A DNA stretch of 64,000 nucleotides from Segetibacter koreensis DSM 18137 (GTDB lineage: Bacteria; Bacteroidota; Bacteroidia; Chitinophagales; Chitinophagaceae), in assembly GCF_000374045.1 (NCBI RefSeq), contig NZ_KB893314.1, positions 186,001 to 250,000 of the forward strand. Direction: 5' to 3'. A model generated the notes under the pieces. The model was not told the origin of the DNA. It saw only the letters and a list, made by a program, of their open reading frames with translations, and did no database searches. Numbering within the stretch: position 1 is the stretch's first letter; every line of letters starts with the position of its first letter. Below, in pieces: positions 7,313-17,156 of the stretch. Both the position numbers and the translations under genes were made by a program.

Positions 7313-9079
7313 ATGAAAATAATTAAAATAAAGGCAATCAGGGCTGTTTTAATGTCATCGATCATAGTGATCTCAATTTATTCCTGCAAGAAGGATTTTC
7401 TAAACAAAGCTGCATTAGGTACGCTTGATCCTGAAGGTCTCGCAAATAGAAATGGTGTAGAGGGATTGTTAATTGGGGCATATTCGGTACTGGATGGTTA
7501 TGGATCGGCAAATTCTGGTTGGGAAACAGCTGGGTCTAACTGGGTGTATGGAAGTGTGGCGAGTGATGACTCTTATAAAGGATCAGACCCCGGAGATCAA
7601 CCGGATATTGTACCTATAGAAACCTATACTGAGACTTCTTCAGATTATTATTTCAATAGTAAATGGAGTACATTATTCGATGGTATCCAGCGGAGTAATG
7701 ATGTTCTTCGCATAATGAGATTAGCAAAGGATATAACTCCACAGGACACCGCCTTAATAAGCGCCCAGGCACATTTTTTAAGGGCTCATTATCATTTTGA
7801 TGGCAAAAAGATGTGGAATAACTTTCCTTTTGTAGATGAGACCATTACCTATAAGGATAAAAACTTTAATGTATCTAATACTACTGATATTTATCCTGCC
7901 ATAGAGGCTGATCTTAAATTTGCAATAGCTAATCTTCCCCCAACCTGGGAGGGTGCGGTAGGCAGGATTAATGTTTGGGCAGCAAAAGCATATCTGGCGA
8001 AGGTTTATATGTTTGAACATAAGTTCGATGAAGCCAAAGTTCTGTTAGAGGATGTTATTGCAAATGGCGTTACAAGTAATGGTAAGAAATATAGCTTAAA
8101 TCCTCTATTTGAAGATAATTTTAATCCGGCTACTCAAAATAATTCTGAGGGAGTTTTTGAAGTTCAGAATTCGGTAAATGATAATTCGAATGGAGGCAAT
8201 GGAAATTGGGGTGATGTATTGAATTTTCCATACGGTGCCCCAGGTGGATGCTGCGGATTTAACCAGCCTTCTCAGAGTCTCGTTAATTCATACCGTGTTG
8301 ATGCCAACGGTTTACCTTTTCTTGATACATGGAATACAGTAGATGTAAAGAACGACCAGGGGCTAAGGTCAACAGATCCATTTACTCCTGATACCATCCC
8401 CCTGGATCCTCGTCTTGACTGGACTGTTGGCAGAAGAGGCATTCCGTATCTGGATTGGGGTATAATGCCTGGAAACGATTGGATTCGTGACCAAAATAAC
8501 GGCGGACCTTATTCTCCTATAAAAAATCTTTATTATAAGAGCCAGGCAGGAACTTTTACAGATAACAACTTCTGGACACCCGGAGTAACTGCTAATGACA
8601 TTATGCTTATACGTTTTTCCGATGTTCTATTATGGGCTGCAGAATGCGAAGTAGAGATAGGATCTTTGGCTAAAGCAATGAATTACGTAAACCAGGTCAG
8701 AGCAAGGGCCGCTAATCCTAAGGGGTTTGTAAAAAAATCGGATGGTACTGATGCTGCCAATTATAAAATAGGTTTGTATACATCGTTTCCTAGTCAGGAT
8801 TATGCCAGAAAAGCGGTTCGGTTTGAAAGAAAAATTGAATTAGCAATGGAAGGTCATAGGTTTTTTGATCTGCAACGTTACTCTATTGACCCAAGTGCTA
8901 ATTACGCTAATAATGGTTATATGACAAATGTGTTAAACGCTTATATAAACAAAGAAAAGGGAAGGCGTACTTACCTGCAGGGAAAAACCTTTACACAAGG
9001 TAGAAATGAATATTTTCCTATTCCTCAGGCACAAATTGATTTAGAACATGGATCTTTAAAACAGAATCCGGGATACTAA
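7313..9079 (+). CDS. SusD/RagB-like surface glycan-binding lipoprotein
   Basis: A 588-residue protein directly after susC. The N-terminus has a lipoprotein signal ending in ISIYSCKKDF, with the lipid-attachment cysteine at about residue 25. The SusD N-terminal tetratricopeptide fold follows (GLLIGAYSVLDG, AQAHFLRAHYHF). The C-terminus shows RFERKIELAMEGHRFFDLQR and ends FPIPQAQIDLEHGSLKQNPGY, both hallmark SusD segments. It lids the SusC channel and captures glycan at the cell surface. The spacing of 21 bases implies cotranscription with susC. A hairpin with a U-run lies about 50 bases downstream, so the susCD transcript may end or attenuate there, separating it from the isomerase-like gene. 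Confidence 0.96.
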   Translation: MKIIKIKAIRAVLMSSIIVISIYSCKKDFLNKAALGTLDPEGLANRNGVEGLLIGAYSVLDGYGSANSGWETAGSNWVYGSVASDDSYKGSDPGDQPDIVPIETYTETSSDYYFNSKWSTLFDGIQRSNDVLRIMRLAKDITPQDTALISAQAHFLRAHYHFDGKKMWNNFPFVDETITYKDKNFNVSNTTDIYPAIEADLKFAIANLPPTWEGAVGRINVWAAKAYLAKVYMFEHKFDEAKVLLEDVIANGVTSNGKKYSLNPLFEDNFNPATQNNSEGVFEVQNSVNDNSNGGNGNWGDVLNFPYGAPGGCCGFNQPSQSLVNSYRVDANGLPFLDTWNTVDVKNDQGLRSTDPFTPDTIPLDPRLDWTVGRRGIPYLDWGIMPGNDWIRDQNNGGPYSPIKNLYYKSQAGTFTDNNFWTPGVTANDIMLIRFSDVLLWAAECEVEIGSLAKAMNYVNQVRARAANPKGFVKKSDGTDAANYKIGLYTSFPSQDYARKAVRFERKIELAMEGHRFFDLQRYSIDPSANYANNGYMTNVLNAYINKEKGRRTYLQGKTFTQGRNEYFPIPQAQIDLEHGSLKQNPGY

Positions 9080-9128
9080 ATATTAAAGTATTGGGTATAA
9101 ATCTCATGAAAGGAGGCTTATCAATTGT

Positions 9129-9148
9129 AAAAGAGTGGCCTCTTTTTA
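9129..9148 (+). terminator. Terminator after susD
   Basis: AAAAGAG (9129-9135), loop TGGC, CTCTTTT (9140-9146), then further T. This is a compact hairpin with a U-run 50 bases after the susD stop. An alternative longer stem with AGGAGGC at 9111-9117 is also possible. Confidence 0.6.
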
Positions 9149-9343
9149 TCGAGATAACTAATGCAGTAGGTTTTGAGTCAAGAATTCTTTGCCCATCCTG
9201 TTATTTAAAAAACAATTATTATTTCCCATATTACTGCTGCCTTCCAATAACCATATTGATATTTTTTAAACAAAATGAAAATTTATTTTCTTTATAAACA
9301 CTAAGTATTTTAGTTCTTTTTATTCAAATACAATACATTTTTT

Positions 9344-10261
9344 ATGGATACTTCCCGCCGTATTTTTATCAAAAATGGCAGTATAACTCTCGCTGGTTCT
9401 GCTTTGCTTCCGGTTCATATTCTAAAAGAACAAAAAAGTACAAGCCATGTTTTGGGTATCCAATTATGGACAATAAAGGATTATATGGAAAAGGATGTTC
9501 CTGGTACACTTAAACGTCTTTCACAAATAGGTTATAGATATGTAGAAGGTGCAGGCTATAATGACCGGAAATTCTACGGCTACCAGGCAGCAGATTTTAA
9601 AAAGCTTTTGAATGATAACGAGTTAAAAATGGAAAGCGGACATAACTTTCTAGGTGCAAAGGTTTGGGATAAAGCGAATAATGATTTTACAGATGAGTGG
9701 AAAAACACAATAGAAGATGCTGCGGCTGTGGGAATGAAATATGTTATTAGCCCTGGTGTCGATGAAAGTCTTTGTAAAAACGCAGATGACTTTAAATGGT
9801 ATATGGATTTATTTAATAAAACGGGAAGTCTTTGTAAAAAGGCAGGATTAACTTTTGCCTACCATAATGAAAATTATGAATTTAACCATACCCTTAATGG
9901 TACAAGGCTTTATGATCTTCTACTGCAGCTGACAGATAGATCGTTGGTCGCCCAACAAATTGATATCGGCAATATGTATGAACCTGGTGGAAGGGCTATG
10001 GATTATTTAAAAAGGTATCCGGGCCGGTTTTTTTCGATGCATGTAAAAGATGAAATTAAAAAAAATACAACTACTCAAAATGGAGATGTCTATGAAAGTA
10101 CGGTGTTGGGCAAAGGTGTAGTGGGGGTAAAAAATATAGTTGATTTTGCACTTAAATCAGGGACAAAGTATTTTATAATAGAACAGGAATCTTTTCAGGA
10201 TAAAAGTTCAATAGATTGTGCAGCGGAAGATTTTAAGATGATGAAAAAGTGGGGCTACTGA
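9344..10261 (+). CDS. Sugar phosphate isomerase/epimerase-like TIM-barrel protein, probably exported
   Basis: A 305-residue protein. The start MDTSRRIFIKNGSITLAGSA has an RR followed by a hydrophobic run, resembling a Tat-type or related export signal. The body is an AP-endonuclease-2-like TIM barrel. LGIQLWTIKDYM and TLKRLSQIGYRYVEGAGY are typical opening strands, QIDIGNMYEPGG carries the metal-site region, and FFSMHVKDE and FIIEQESF follow. Family members isomerise, epimerise or cleave sugars. Copies beside SusCD pairs often travel with oxidoreductases of the GMC or Gfo/Idh/MocA type, as here. Direct enzymatic activity is inferred from family only. The GMC oxidoreductase follows 66 bases downstream with a small hairpin between. 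Confidence 0.85.
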   Translation: MDTSRRIFIKNGSITLAGSALLPVHILKEQKSTSHVLGIQLWTIKDYMEKDVPGTLKRLSQIGYRYVEGAGYNDRKFYGYQAADFKKLLNDNELKMESGHNFLGAKVWDKANNDFTDEWKNTIEDAAAVGMKYVISPGVDESLCKNADDFKWYMDLFNKTGSLCKKAGLTFAYHNENYEFNHTLNGTRLYDLLLQLTDRSLVAQQIDIGNMYEPGGRAMDYLKRYPGRFFSMHVKDEIKKNTTTQNGDVYESTVLGKGVVGVKNIVDFALKSGTKYFIIEQESFQDKSSIDCAAEDFKMMKKWGY

Positions 10262-10275
10262 TAAAATCATTCTGT

Positions 10276-10292
10276 AATGCCTGAAAGGCATT
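10276..10292 (+). promoter_or_regulatory. Small hairpin between isomerase-like and GMC genes
   Basis: AATGCCT (10276-10282), loop GAA, AGGCATT (10286-10292): a perfect 7-bp stem with a 3-base loop in the 66-base spacer. It has no long U-run. It could be an mRNA stabiliser or weak attenuator. Confidence 0.35.
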
Positions 10293-10327
10293 TACATCTA
10301 GTTTTTAACTAACCTAATAAAATCCAT

Positions 10328-12058
10328 ATGGCGATAGATTCTTCACACGTAAATATTAACACAAAAGGGGTTGCAGAGAACACATTTGATGCTATTGTTA
10401 TTGGATCAGGTATCAGCGGCGGGTGGGCTGCGAAAGAACTATGTGAGCAAGGTTTAAAAACATTGGTACTGGAGCGTGGACGTAACGTAGTTCATAAAAA
10501 AGATTATCCAACTGCACTGAAAAGTCCCTGGGAACTTACACACCGGGGAAGATTGCCATTAGCGATAGAAAAGGAAAATCCTATCATAAGTAAGTGCTAC
10601 GCGTTTGATGAAACTGCACAGCATTTTTTTGTAAAAGATAAAGAACATCCTTACGTTCAGGAAAAACCTTTTGACTGGATCCGGGGATACCAGGTCGGTG
10701 GCAAGTCATTAATGTGGGCAAGGGAAACCCAACGGTGGAGCAAATATGAGTTTGAAGCACCTGCTCGTGACGGCTTTGCTGTTGACTGGCCAATACGTTA
10801 TGATGATCTTGCACCCTGGTATTCGCATGTAGAAAAATTTGCGGGCATTAGCGGAAATAAAGATGGGATTGAACATTTACCTGACGGTGAATTTTTACCT
10901 CCGTGGGAATTGAATTGCGTAGAGAAAAAAATGCAGGAAAGAGTGAATGCATATTATAAAGACAGGAAAATGCTAATGGGGCGCTGTGCAAATCTTACTC
11001 ATCCGACCAATATACAGTTACAGCAAGGACGCGGCCAATGCCAGGCTCGTAATATGTGTCACCGCGGTTGCCCTTTTGGCGCGTACTTCAGTTCAAATGC
11101 TTCTACATTGCCGTGGGCAGAAAAAACAGGCAATCTAACTTTACGGCCGAACTCTGTTGTTCACTCCATTATTTATGATCAACAAAAAGATAAGGCTGTA
11201 GGTGTTCGCGTTATTGATGCCCATACAAAGCAGGCAACAGAATATTTTGCAAAGATCATTTTTGTAAATGCAGCCTGTTTAAACAGCAATCTTATTTTAT
11301 TGAATTCAACTTCTGATCGTTTTCCAAACGGGTTGGGAAATGATCATGATATTTTAGGAAGGTATATTGCCTTTCAAAATTATCGGGGCTCGTTGAGTGC
11401 AACCATTGATGGTTTTGAAGACGATTATTATTACGGCCGCAGGCCTGTATCTCCATTAATGCCTAGCTTTAGAAATGTTTACAAACAGGAAACTGATTTT
11501 CTGCGAGGCTATCTTGTTTTTTGGGGCGCTTACCGCAAAGCTGGCAATGAAACAACCAATGAAACTATTGGTGCTGCATACAAGGAAGCATTAACTGAAG
11601 CGGGCGGATGGGAGGTATATATGAGTATGCAAGGGGAAGTAATTCCCAAGCATGATAATCATGTGCGATTGAGCAAAGACCTGAAAGACGAATGGGGTAT
11701 TCCTCAATTAATAACCTCAGTTTCGTATGATGATAACGATGAAAAAATGGTGAAAGATTTTTTAGAGCAGGGCGCTGAAATACTCAAAAAAGCGGGTTGC
11801 AAAAACATTGTACCGAAAGACAGCAAACAAGCGCCAGGACTGGACATTCATGAAATGGGGGGCGCGAGAATGGGAAAGGACCCGGCAACATCAATCCTTA
11901 ATAAATGGAACCAGGTGCATAGCTGCAAAAATGTTTTTGTAACAGACGGAGCTTGTATGACTTCAGTAGGAAATCAAAACCCGTCTTTAACTTTCATGGC
12001 ACTTACTGCACGCGCAGCAAATCATGCTGTTGATGAACTAAAGAAAGGAAATATTTAA
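10328..12058 (+). CDS. GMC-family FAD-dependent oxidoreductase (sugar dehydrogenase-like)
   Basis: A 576-residue flavoprotein. The FAD-binding Rossmann motif GSGISG is at residues 26-31, with the following acid in LVLERG. A cysteine-rich stretch (GQCQARNMCHRGCPFGAYF) lies at about residues 238-256. The catalytic pair is visible as the histidine in HEMGGARMG (about 508) and the asparagine in GNQNPSLT (about 551), with the 43-residue separation usual for glucose-methanol-choline enzymes. Relatives include gluconate 2-dehydrogenase and glucoside 3-dehydrogenase large subunits. Those normally pair with a small Tat-exported subunit; no such gene is seen here, and this protein has no signal peptide of its own. 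It may oxidise a sugar or glycoside for the TIM-barrel partner upstream. Substrate is unknown. Confidence 0.88.
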   Translation: MAIDSSHVNINTKGVAENTFDAIVIGSGISGGWAAKELCEQGLKTLVLERGRNVVHKKDYPTALKSPWELTHRGRLPLAIEKENPIISKCYAFDETAQHFFVKDKEHPYVQEKPFDWIRGYQVGGKSLMWARETQRWSKYEFEAPARDGFAVDWPIRYDDLAPWYSHVEKFAGISGNKDGIEHLPDGEFLPPWELNCVEKKMQERVNAYYKDRKMLMGRCANLTHPTNIQLQQGRGQCQARNMCHRGCPFGAYFSSNASTLPWAEKTGNLTLRPNSVVHSIIYDQQKDKAVGVRVIDAHTKQATEYFAKIIFVNAACLNSNLILLNSTSDRFPNGLGNDHDILGRYIAFQNYRGSLSATIDGFEDDYYYGRRPVSPLMPSFRNVYKQETDFLRGYLVFWGAYRKAGNETTNETIGAAYKEALTEAGGWEVYMSMQGEVIPKHDNHVRLSKDLKDEWGIPQLITSVSYDDNDEKMVKDFLEQGAEILKKAGCKNIVPKDSKQAPGLDIHEMGGARMGKDPATSILNKWNQVHSCKNVFVTDGACMTSVGNQNPSLTFMALTARAANHAVDELKKGNI

Positions 12059-12249
12059 AAAAACATGGAAGATTGATTAAAAATGTAAAAAATTTGGATT
12101 TGAGATTTTTGGAACTGAGAAGTTGTTCATGCAGAATATTAAAGATTGATGATAGAACTTCAGGAATGCTGCGTGAGTGATAGATCCGAGCAGCTGAAGA
12201 CTCAATTTTCCTTTTTACTTTAATGTACATAAATTGTTTGTAGTTAGTA

Positions 12250-13815
12250 TTATTTTGTGACGTGATCTGTAACACGGAAATAATCAAAATCAGCAAAACC
12301 ACCTATGTTTTTTGTTCCATAATTGAACAGCGCAAAACGGTAGCCCATAAAGTGAGGTAAGGTGTACGTCATTTTTAGTTGCGAGCCAATCGGCGTCCAT
12401 GTCTTTCCATCAAGACTGTAGAAAAAATCGGCTACATCTTTTTTATCAATGAAGTTGCATTCAGCTTTCAAGAAAACCGTTTTTTGCGTAAGCGGTACAC
12501 TTTGTACCTCCACAGCCATTCCTGTGCCTGCGTTGATCATAACAATCGTTTTGTGATCGCCATTTACTTTAACACCTGCCAAACCGTAATTTTTTTGTAA
12601 TAGACCCAACCCTGCAAAATCACCGTCTTTCATGTTCGAAACATCAAGCGATGTAGAGCCCATACAAACCGGACCAATAGTGCGTTGGGTTAAAGTATTT
12701 CTTGCCATTAAAAAGCTCGTATCTGTCCTGCCAGTGGTAAGGCGCAAATAGCCTTTTCTTGTAGCAAGAGACCACAAATGATTATCAGGATTGTGGTTCC
12801 ATTGCCAAACCAATGGTAGGTCACGATCACCTTTTTTGCGCGAAAATTCATCCGATGCAACAATGCCGGGGATGAAGCCTTTGCTTTTAGGCAGATCAAG
12901 TGTTTCGGGCACTTTACCGTCGACACCTAATACCGGCCAGCCATCGGCCCATGAAACCGGCGTTAAATAAGGGACTCGCCCGACTGCACCATTGTCGCGA
13001 AACATGTAAGCATACCATTTGCCTTCAGGCGTATTGATTAACCCCCCTTGAGCAATTCCGCGATCTTGGAGTGCAACCCGGCCTTCGTAAGGACCGGTAA
13101 TTTTATCGGCACGGTGAATAACCACGGTACGCATTCCTCCTTTTGGCCAGGTAATGTTGAACAGGTAATATTTGCTATTCACTTTAAATAGTTGAGAACC
13201 TTCTGCCGGCAAACCAATGGTTCCGGAAGGCGCACTAGCATTTTCAATCAGCACATGTTCTGTGCCCGGCTTGACGCCAGACAGATCATCGTTTAATTCA
13301 AGTATCCACAGTTTACCGCTGCCATAAATAAGATACACTTTACCATCATCATCAAAAAACAAGGAATGGTCGTGATAAGATGGTCTGAACGATACTGCTT
13401 TCCAAGGTCCTTTTTCAATATCTTTTGTCGAATAGATGTATGTCTTCCCAGTCGTTTGCGCAAAGGTGGAGACATAGAAAGTACCGCCGTGATAACGCAT
13501 GCTGCTGGCCCACGAACCTCGCCCGTAAGTGCTTTTGCCATTTGTGAGATTCAATTCATCCATATTTGCCAACGTATCATACGCATAGTTGACCAACCTC
13601 CAATTTATAAGGTCAGTGGATTTCATAATTGGTACGCCCGGACTCATATGCATCGTGGTGCTACTCATGTAATATGTATTACCAACCCGCACCATCGACA
13701 TATCTGGAACATCCGCATAAATAATTGGGTTATGCGCCTGCCTTTCCTGAGCGGAAAGAGAAAAAAACAAGCACGCGGCAGCAACAAAGCTTAGGAGAAT
13801 TCTTTTTATTATCAT
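12250..13815 (-). CDS. Glycoside hydrolase family 43 (arabinofuranosidase/xylosidase type), with C-terminal beta-sandwich
   Basis: A 521-residue secreted enzyme with signal peptide (about 1-22, ending FSLSAQ). The N-terminal five-bladed propeller shows the three expected acids. The base is in NPIIYADVPDMSMV, the pKa-tuning aspartate in SYHDHSLFFDDDGKVYLIYG and the general acid in GLPAEGSQLFK. The C-terminal 190 residues form a DUF1349-like beta-sandwich (FFYSLDGKTWTPIG, FALFNYGT). This layout matches the GH43 subfamily of debranching arabinofuranosidases and beta-xylosidases. It follows the GH51 gene by 54 bases on the same strand and likely shares its transcript. The two would strip arabinose or xylose from oligosaccharides in the periplasm or at the surface. 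It converges on the GMC gene. Confidence 0.93.
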   Translation of the reverse strand: MIIKRILLSFVAAACLFFSLSAQERQAHNPIIYADVPDMSMVRVGNTYYMSSTTMHMSPGVPIMKSTDLINWRLVNYAYDTLANMDELNLTNGKSTYGRGSWASSMRYHGGTFYVSTFAQTTGKTYIYSTKDIEKGPWKAVSFRPSYHDHSLFFDDDGKVYLIYGSGKLWILELNDDLSGVKPGTEHVLIENASAPSGTIGLPAEGSQLFKVNSKYYLFNITWPKGGMRTVVIHRADKITGPYEGRVALQDRGIAQGGLINTPEGKWYAYMFRDNGAVGRVPYLTPVSWADGWPVLGVDGKVPETLDLPKSKGFIPGIVASDEFSRKKGDRDLPLVWQWNHNPDNHLWSLATRKGYLRLTTGRTDTSFLMARNTLTQRTIGPVCMGSTSLDVSNMKDGDFAGLGLLQKNYGLAGVKVNGDHKTIVMINAGTGMAVEVQSVPLTQKTVFLKAECNFIDKKDVADFFYSLDGKTWTPIGSQLKMTYTLPHFMGYRFALFNYGTKNIGGFADFDYFRVTDHVTK

Positions 13816-13869
13816 TCGTTTCTGTGTGTATGACTTATAGGTCTTTTCATTCTTTCTATAAAATCCCGT

Positions 13870-16023
13870 TTATCTTATTTTGCCTGTTTGAAGTTGTAAT
13901 ACGCTTACAGAATACGGATCCAATTTTCTTGTAAAGCTTTTGTTTATTCCTTTTATAGTTGATGTAACCGGTATTATTTTAACAGGATTAGTAATTGAAT
14001 TTGTATCCTCAGGTTTGCTGCCTTTTACAACCGCTAATGTTGCTTGAGGGGAAATATTAGCTATGCCATCTAAGTTGATTTTTACGGCTTGCTTTTTTGC
14101 CGTTGTATTCACCATTTTGAGATAGACGGCACCGGTAGTATCGTTCATGGTAACAGAATAAAACAGCGTAGGAACCGTTTTTGATGTAATACCATCTGTA
14201 CTGTCTTTCTTGCTAAGCGGCCTGATTTGAACAGGCACATCAGTGGCTGTGGCGGGCACAATCTTATTCCCTAAATACTGGCTGAACAGCTTTTGTACAT
14301 AATAAGAAGGCGAACCGTAGCTTGACAATGCATCGTAGCCTATCAGATCAGAATCCCATTGCCATGCTTTAGGTGCAGTGGCGGTAGCCGTATTTACATT
14401 CACAAACAGGGGCGCATAACAAGACATGATAACAAGGTCCGAATTACGTTCCATCCCGGTCATCCAGGCAGCATCTCCTAAGGCTGCATTTAAATTAGTG
14501 GTAGGCACCCCTTCACGGGTGGCCCATTCACCAACAAAAATCTTAGGGCCGCTGCGGTCATACTTATCATATTGTGATGCATTTTCCCACATATCCCATG
14601 AGTTGCGGTAGTAATGTTCATCCAACACTTCAGGCTTTTTGCCCGACTTTACTTTCATATCGGGGTATTGTGCATCGGCTATGGTGGATATACATGTTAA
14701 TTGCGGGTACTTCGCTTCAATAGCCGTTCTAAACTGCGTGAACCGTCCATCATAGCTATTCGATATGTCAAACCAATCTTCATTTCCTACTTCAACATAC
14801 TTCAGTTTAAAAGGAGCCGGATGTCCGTTGGCAGCACGTTTGGCTCCCCAATAAGTACTGGTATCACCCGTTACATATTCTATTTCATCCAAAGCATCGT
14901 CTACATAAGGTTTTAAGAGCGGGCCGGCATCTACATGGTCGCCCTGTAGGGAATAACCAGCAAAAACCGCCAACACCGGCTCTGCATCCATATCTTCCGT
15001 CCACTCTAAAAACTCAAGTAATCCCATGCCATCCGAAGGGCGATATCCCCAGGAGCCTCTATGCCCTGGTCTGTTTTCCAGTGTACCCAATGTCGTTTTC
15101 CAGGGAAAAGCATCGGTAATCATCGGACCTTCTAAAAAATTACCACCAGGGAAACGAAGAAATTTAGGCTTCATATTCACCTGCATTTGCATCAGGTCAA
15201 TTCTGTTACCGTTAGGACGATTGTTATAGGTCGGCGGAAATAAAGAAACAAGGTTGAAATAATACTGACCCATGCGGTCTGTAGAAATAACAAAGCGAGC
15301 ATCCTTCGTTGGTTGTATGCCAGAAGCTGTGGTTAAGGTCAATTCATATTTTTTCCAATAATTGCTTTTCTCGAGATTGACGGTGCCTGAGGCATACACC
15401 GTTTTGCCATCCGGGCTTTCTAATGTTACAGTAATTGGTCCGGGGGTATTGTTTTCAATGACCGGAAGCGGTGGTGTGGTAGGTTTCGGCTCCCACGGAT
15501 AACGAAAAGGTTCTCTCCGGTCGGTTCCCTTTATGTAGAATGAAGCTTTGTATGCGGTGGAAGGCTTTATCGGAATCCCCCAATATCCTTCATTAGCTAT
15601 GCCCACTCTTCCCGCAGCTTTTTCTACGGTAAGCCGCAAACAGGTAGAAAGTGCGCCGTTTATTGCAAGGCGACGCTCATCGTAAGGCACGTTTTCTTCT
15701 GAAGTACCTATTAGTTTGATGCTCGCTTTTGCAGCAGAATCATCCCGCACTAAACTCCATCCTTCCGGTATATTTTTATTATCCTTGAATATCCGGTTAC
15801 GTATCAGGTCCGCATACAAACCACCATCATAAGAATGGTTGATTTCTTCTGTCATCAAGCCATACAACATAGGACTAACATTGGCGCCGGGCTTTGTAAA
15901 ATCTAATGTAATAACAGGCGTTTGCCCAACTGCAACTTGAGTCATACAAGCTGCTAGCAGCAACGTTACAAGATGCTTTTTTAAAGTAAGTTTGTTACTC
16001 CTTTTCCACTTCATAATAGACAC
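13870..16023 (-). CDS. Alpha-L-arabinofuranosidase, GH51, with carbohydrate-binding insert
   Basis: A 717-residue secreted protein. A signal peptide ends near ACMTQVAVGQ (about 33); an alternative ATG three codons in is equally good. The GH51 opening MYGLMTEEINHSYDGGLYAD is followed by a beta-sandwich insert of about 120-260 resembling CBM4/9. The catalytic barrel follows, with acid/base E415 in YVEVGNEDWFD and nucleophile E469 in VLDEHYYRN. A C-terminal beta domain closes the protein. It releases terminal arabinofuranose from arabinan or arabinoxylan. The esterase upstream ends 36 bases before it and GH43 begins 54 bases after it, so the three form a likely operon. Length and active site look intact. 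Confidence 0.95.
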   Translation of the reverse strand: MSIMKWKRSNKLTLKKHLVTLLLAACMTQVAVGQTPVITLDFTKPGANVSPMLYGLMTEEINHSYDGGLYADLIRNRIFKDNKNIPEGWSLVRDDSAAKASIKLIGTSEENVPYDERRLAINGALSTCLRLTVEKAAGRVGIANEGYWGIPIKPSTAYKASFYIKGTDRREPFRYPWEPKPTTPPLPVIENNTPGPITVTLESPDGKTVYASGTVNLEKSNYWKKYELTLTTASGIQPTKDARFVISTDRMGQYYFNLVSLFPPTYNNRPNGNRIDLMQMQVNMKPKFLRFPGGNFLEGPMITDAFPWKTTLGTLENRPGHRGSWGYRPSDGMGLLEFLEWTEDMDAEPVLAVFAGYSLQGDHVDAGPLLKPYVDDALDEIEYVTGDTSTYWGAKRAANGHPAPFKLKYVEVGNEDWFDISNSYDGRFTQFRTAIEAKYPQLTCISTIADAQYPDMKVKSGKKPEVLDEHYYRNSWDMWENASQYDKYDRSGPKIFVGEWATREGVPTTNLNAALGDAAWMTGMERNSDLVIMSCYAPLFVNVNTATATAPKAWQWDSDLIGYDALSSYGSPSYYVQKLFSQYLGNKIVPATATDVPVQIRPLSKKDSTDGITSKTVPTLFYSVTMNDTTGAVYLKMVNTTAKKQAVKINLDGIANISPQATLAVVKGSKPEDTNSITNPVKIIPVTSTIKGINKSFTRKLDPYSVSVLQLQTGKIR

Positions 16024-16059
16024 GCTTTTAAAAGTTATTTGTTGACGTAAAAAATTTAT

Positions 16060-16956
16060 TTATTTTATCAAGTTGTTGCTTTTCATCCATTCAAAAAGGG
16101 GCTGCATCCAACCCGGATGTTTAAAGATGAAGCCGTGATTGCCTATAGGATAAATATGTATTTCAACAGGCACGTTATTATGCCGGAGTGCTTCAAAATA
16201 AGCAATGCTGTTATCTACATCTACCACGTTGTCATCGGCCGCATGAGTGAGATAAGCCGGCGGCGAGTCTTTATCAATCTGCAACTCATTTGAATATTCA
16301 TCGATTATTTCTTTTGATGGATGCGTATTTAGCAATTGCTTGCGCGAACCTGCATGCGTTAAACTATCCTGCATACTGATTACCGGGTAAACGAGTATCT
16401 GGAAATCGGGTCGCAGATTAGTGTTGCTTTTATTTTCAATTAAAGCTTTCCGGTAATGCGTAGCTTCTGTCGATGCCAAATGCCCACCGGCTGAAAAGCC
16501 AATAATACCAACTTTATTTATACCAACATTCCATTTAGCAGCGCTATCCCGCACGGTCTTAATCGCTTGCTGTGCATCCTGAAGCGGCGCTATTGTTTTA
16601 TTCACCTCAAATGAATCGTTTGGCAACCGGTATTTCAGGACAAAGGCGGCAACACCATTTTTTACAAATTCCTTAGCGATTGCTATGCCTTCACCATCAT
16701 AGACAATGACGCTGTAACCACCGCCGGGGCATATTACTATCGCTGTACCGTTCGCTTTCTCTTTTTCGGGCAAATACACTTCAAGCGTTGGATTAATGCT
16801 TCTTCGCACTAATCCGGATGGATTTTGTGGCACATCCGTTAATGTTGTAGACTTTGCATTAGGAATGCCGTTGGGGTAAAGGTTAATAATTTGCTGTGCC
16901 TGTAGGGCAAAAGGAAATAAGCATAGCGCAACCAGTAAAAATCTTGATGTATTCAT
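16060..16956 (-). CDS. Secreted alpha/beta-hydrolase esterase (acetyl/feruloyl esterase-like)
   Basis: A 298-residue protein with a signal peptide (about 1-20, ending ALQAQQ). The alpha/beta-hydrolase core shows the oxyanion segment AIVICPGGGY and the nucleophile elbow GFSAGGHLAS (serine at about 155). An acid is in HAADDNVV and the histidine in IGNHGF. Such BD-FAE-like proteins are frequent in xylan loci and remove acetyl or feruloyl groups. It is the first gene of the likely esterase-GH51-GH43 operon. The leader upstream (about 200 bases) also contains the end of a broken esterase gene. The family is broad, so acetyl versus feruloyl preference cannot be set. Confidence 0.88.
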   Translation of the reverse strand: MNTSRFLLVALCLFPFALQAQQIINLYPNGIPNAKSTTLTDVPQNPSGLVRRSINPTLEVYLPEKEKANGTAIVICPGGGYSVIVYDGEGIAIAKEFVKNGVAAFVLKYRLPNDSFEVNKTIAPLQDAQQAIKTVRDSAAKWNVGINKVGIIGFSAGGHLASTEATHYRKALIENKSNTNLRPDFQILVYPVISMQDSLTHAGSRKQLLNTHPSKEIIDEYSNELQIDKDSPPAYLTHAADDNVVDVDNSIAYFEALRHNNVPVEIHIYPIGNHGFIFKHPGWMQPLFEWMKSNNLIK

Positions 16957-17156
16957 ATTTTCGTTAAAGAGTTCCTGCTTGGTTTACCAGGTTGTAAAAT
17001 CATTGACAACGGTTATTTGTATTCGTTGTGCAAAACAAATTGTTCCTGCTAAGATAATTGCCGAAAAAAAATGAAGATCTTGCATTTTGTTATCAAATTT
17101 TTTTTTGTGATTAGGACTAATATAGGTGTTAATCCTTAAACAGCATGGGTGACAGT

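Noticed and set aside
9091-9297. 68-codon frame after susD
   Set aside because: It contains the terminator hairpin, has no family resemblance and no start signal.
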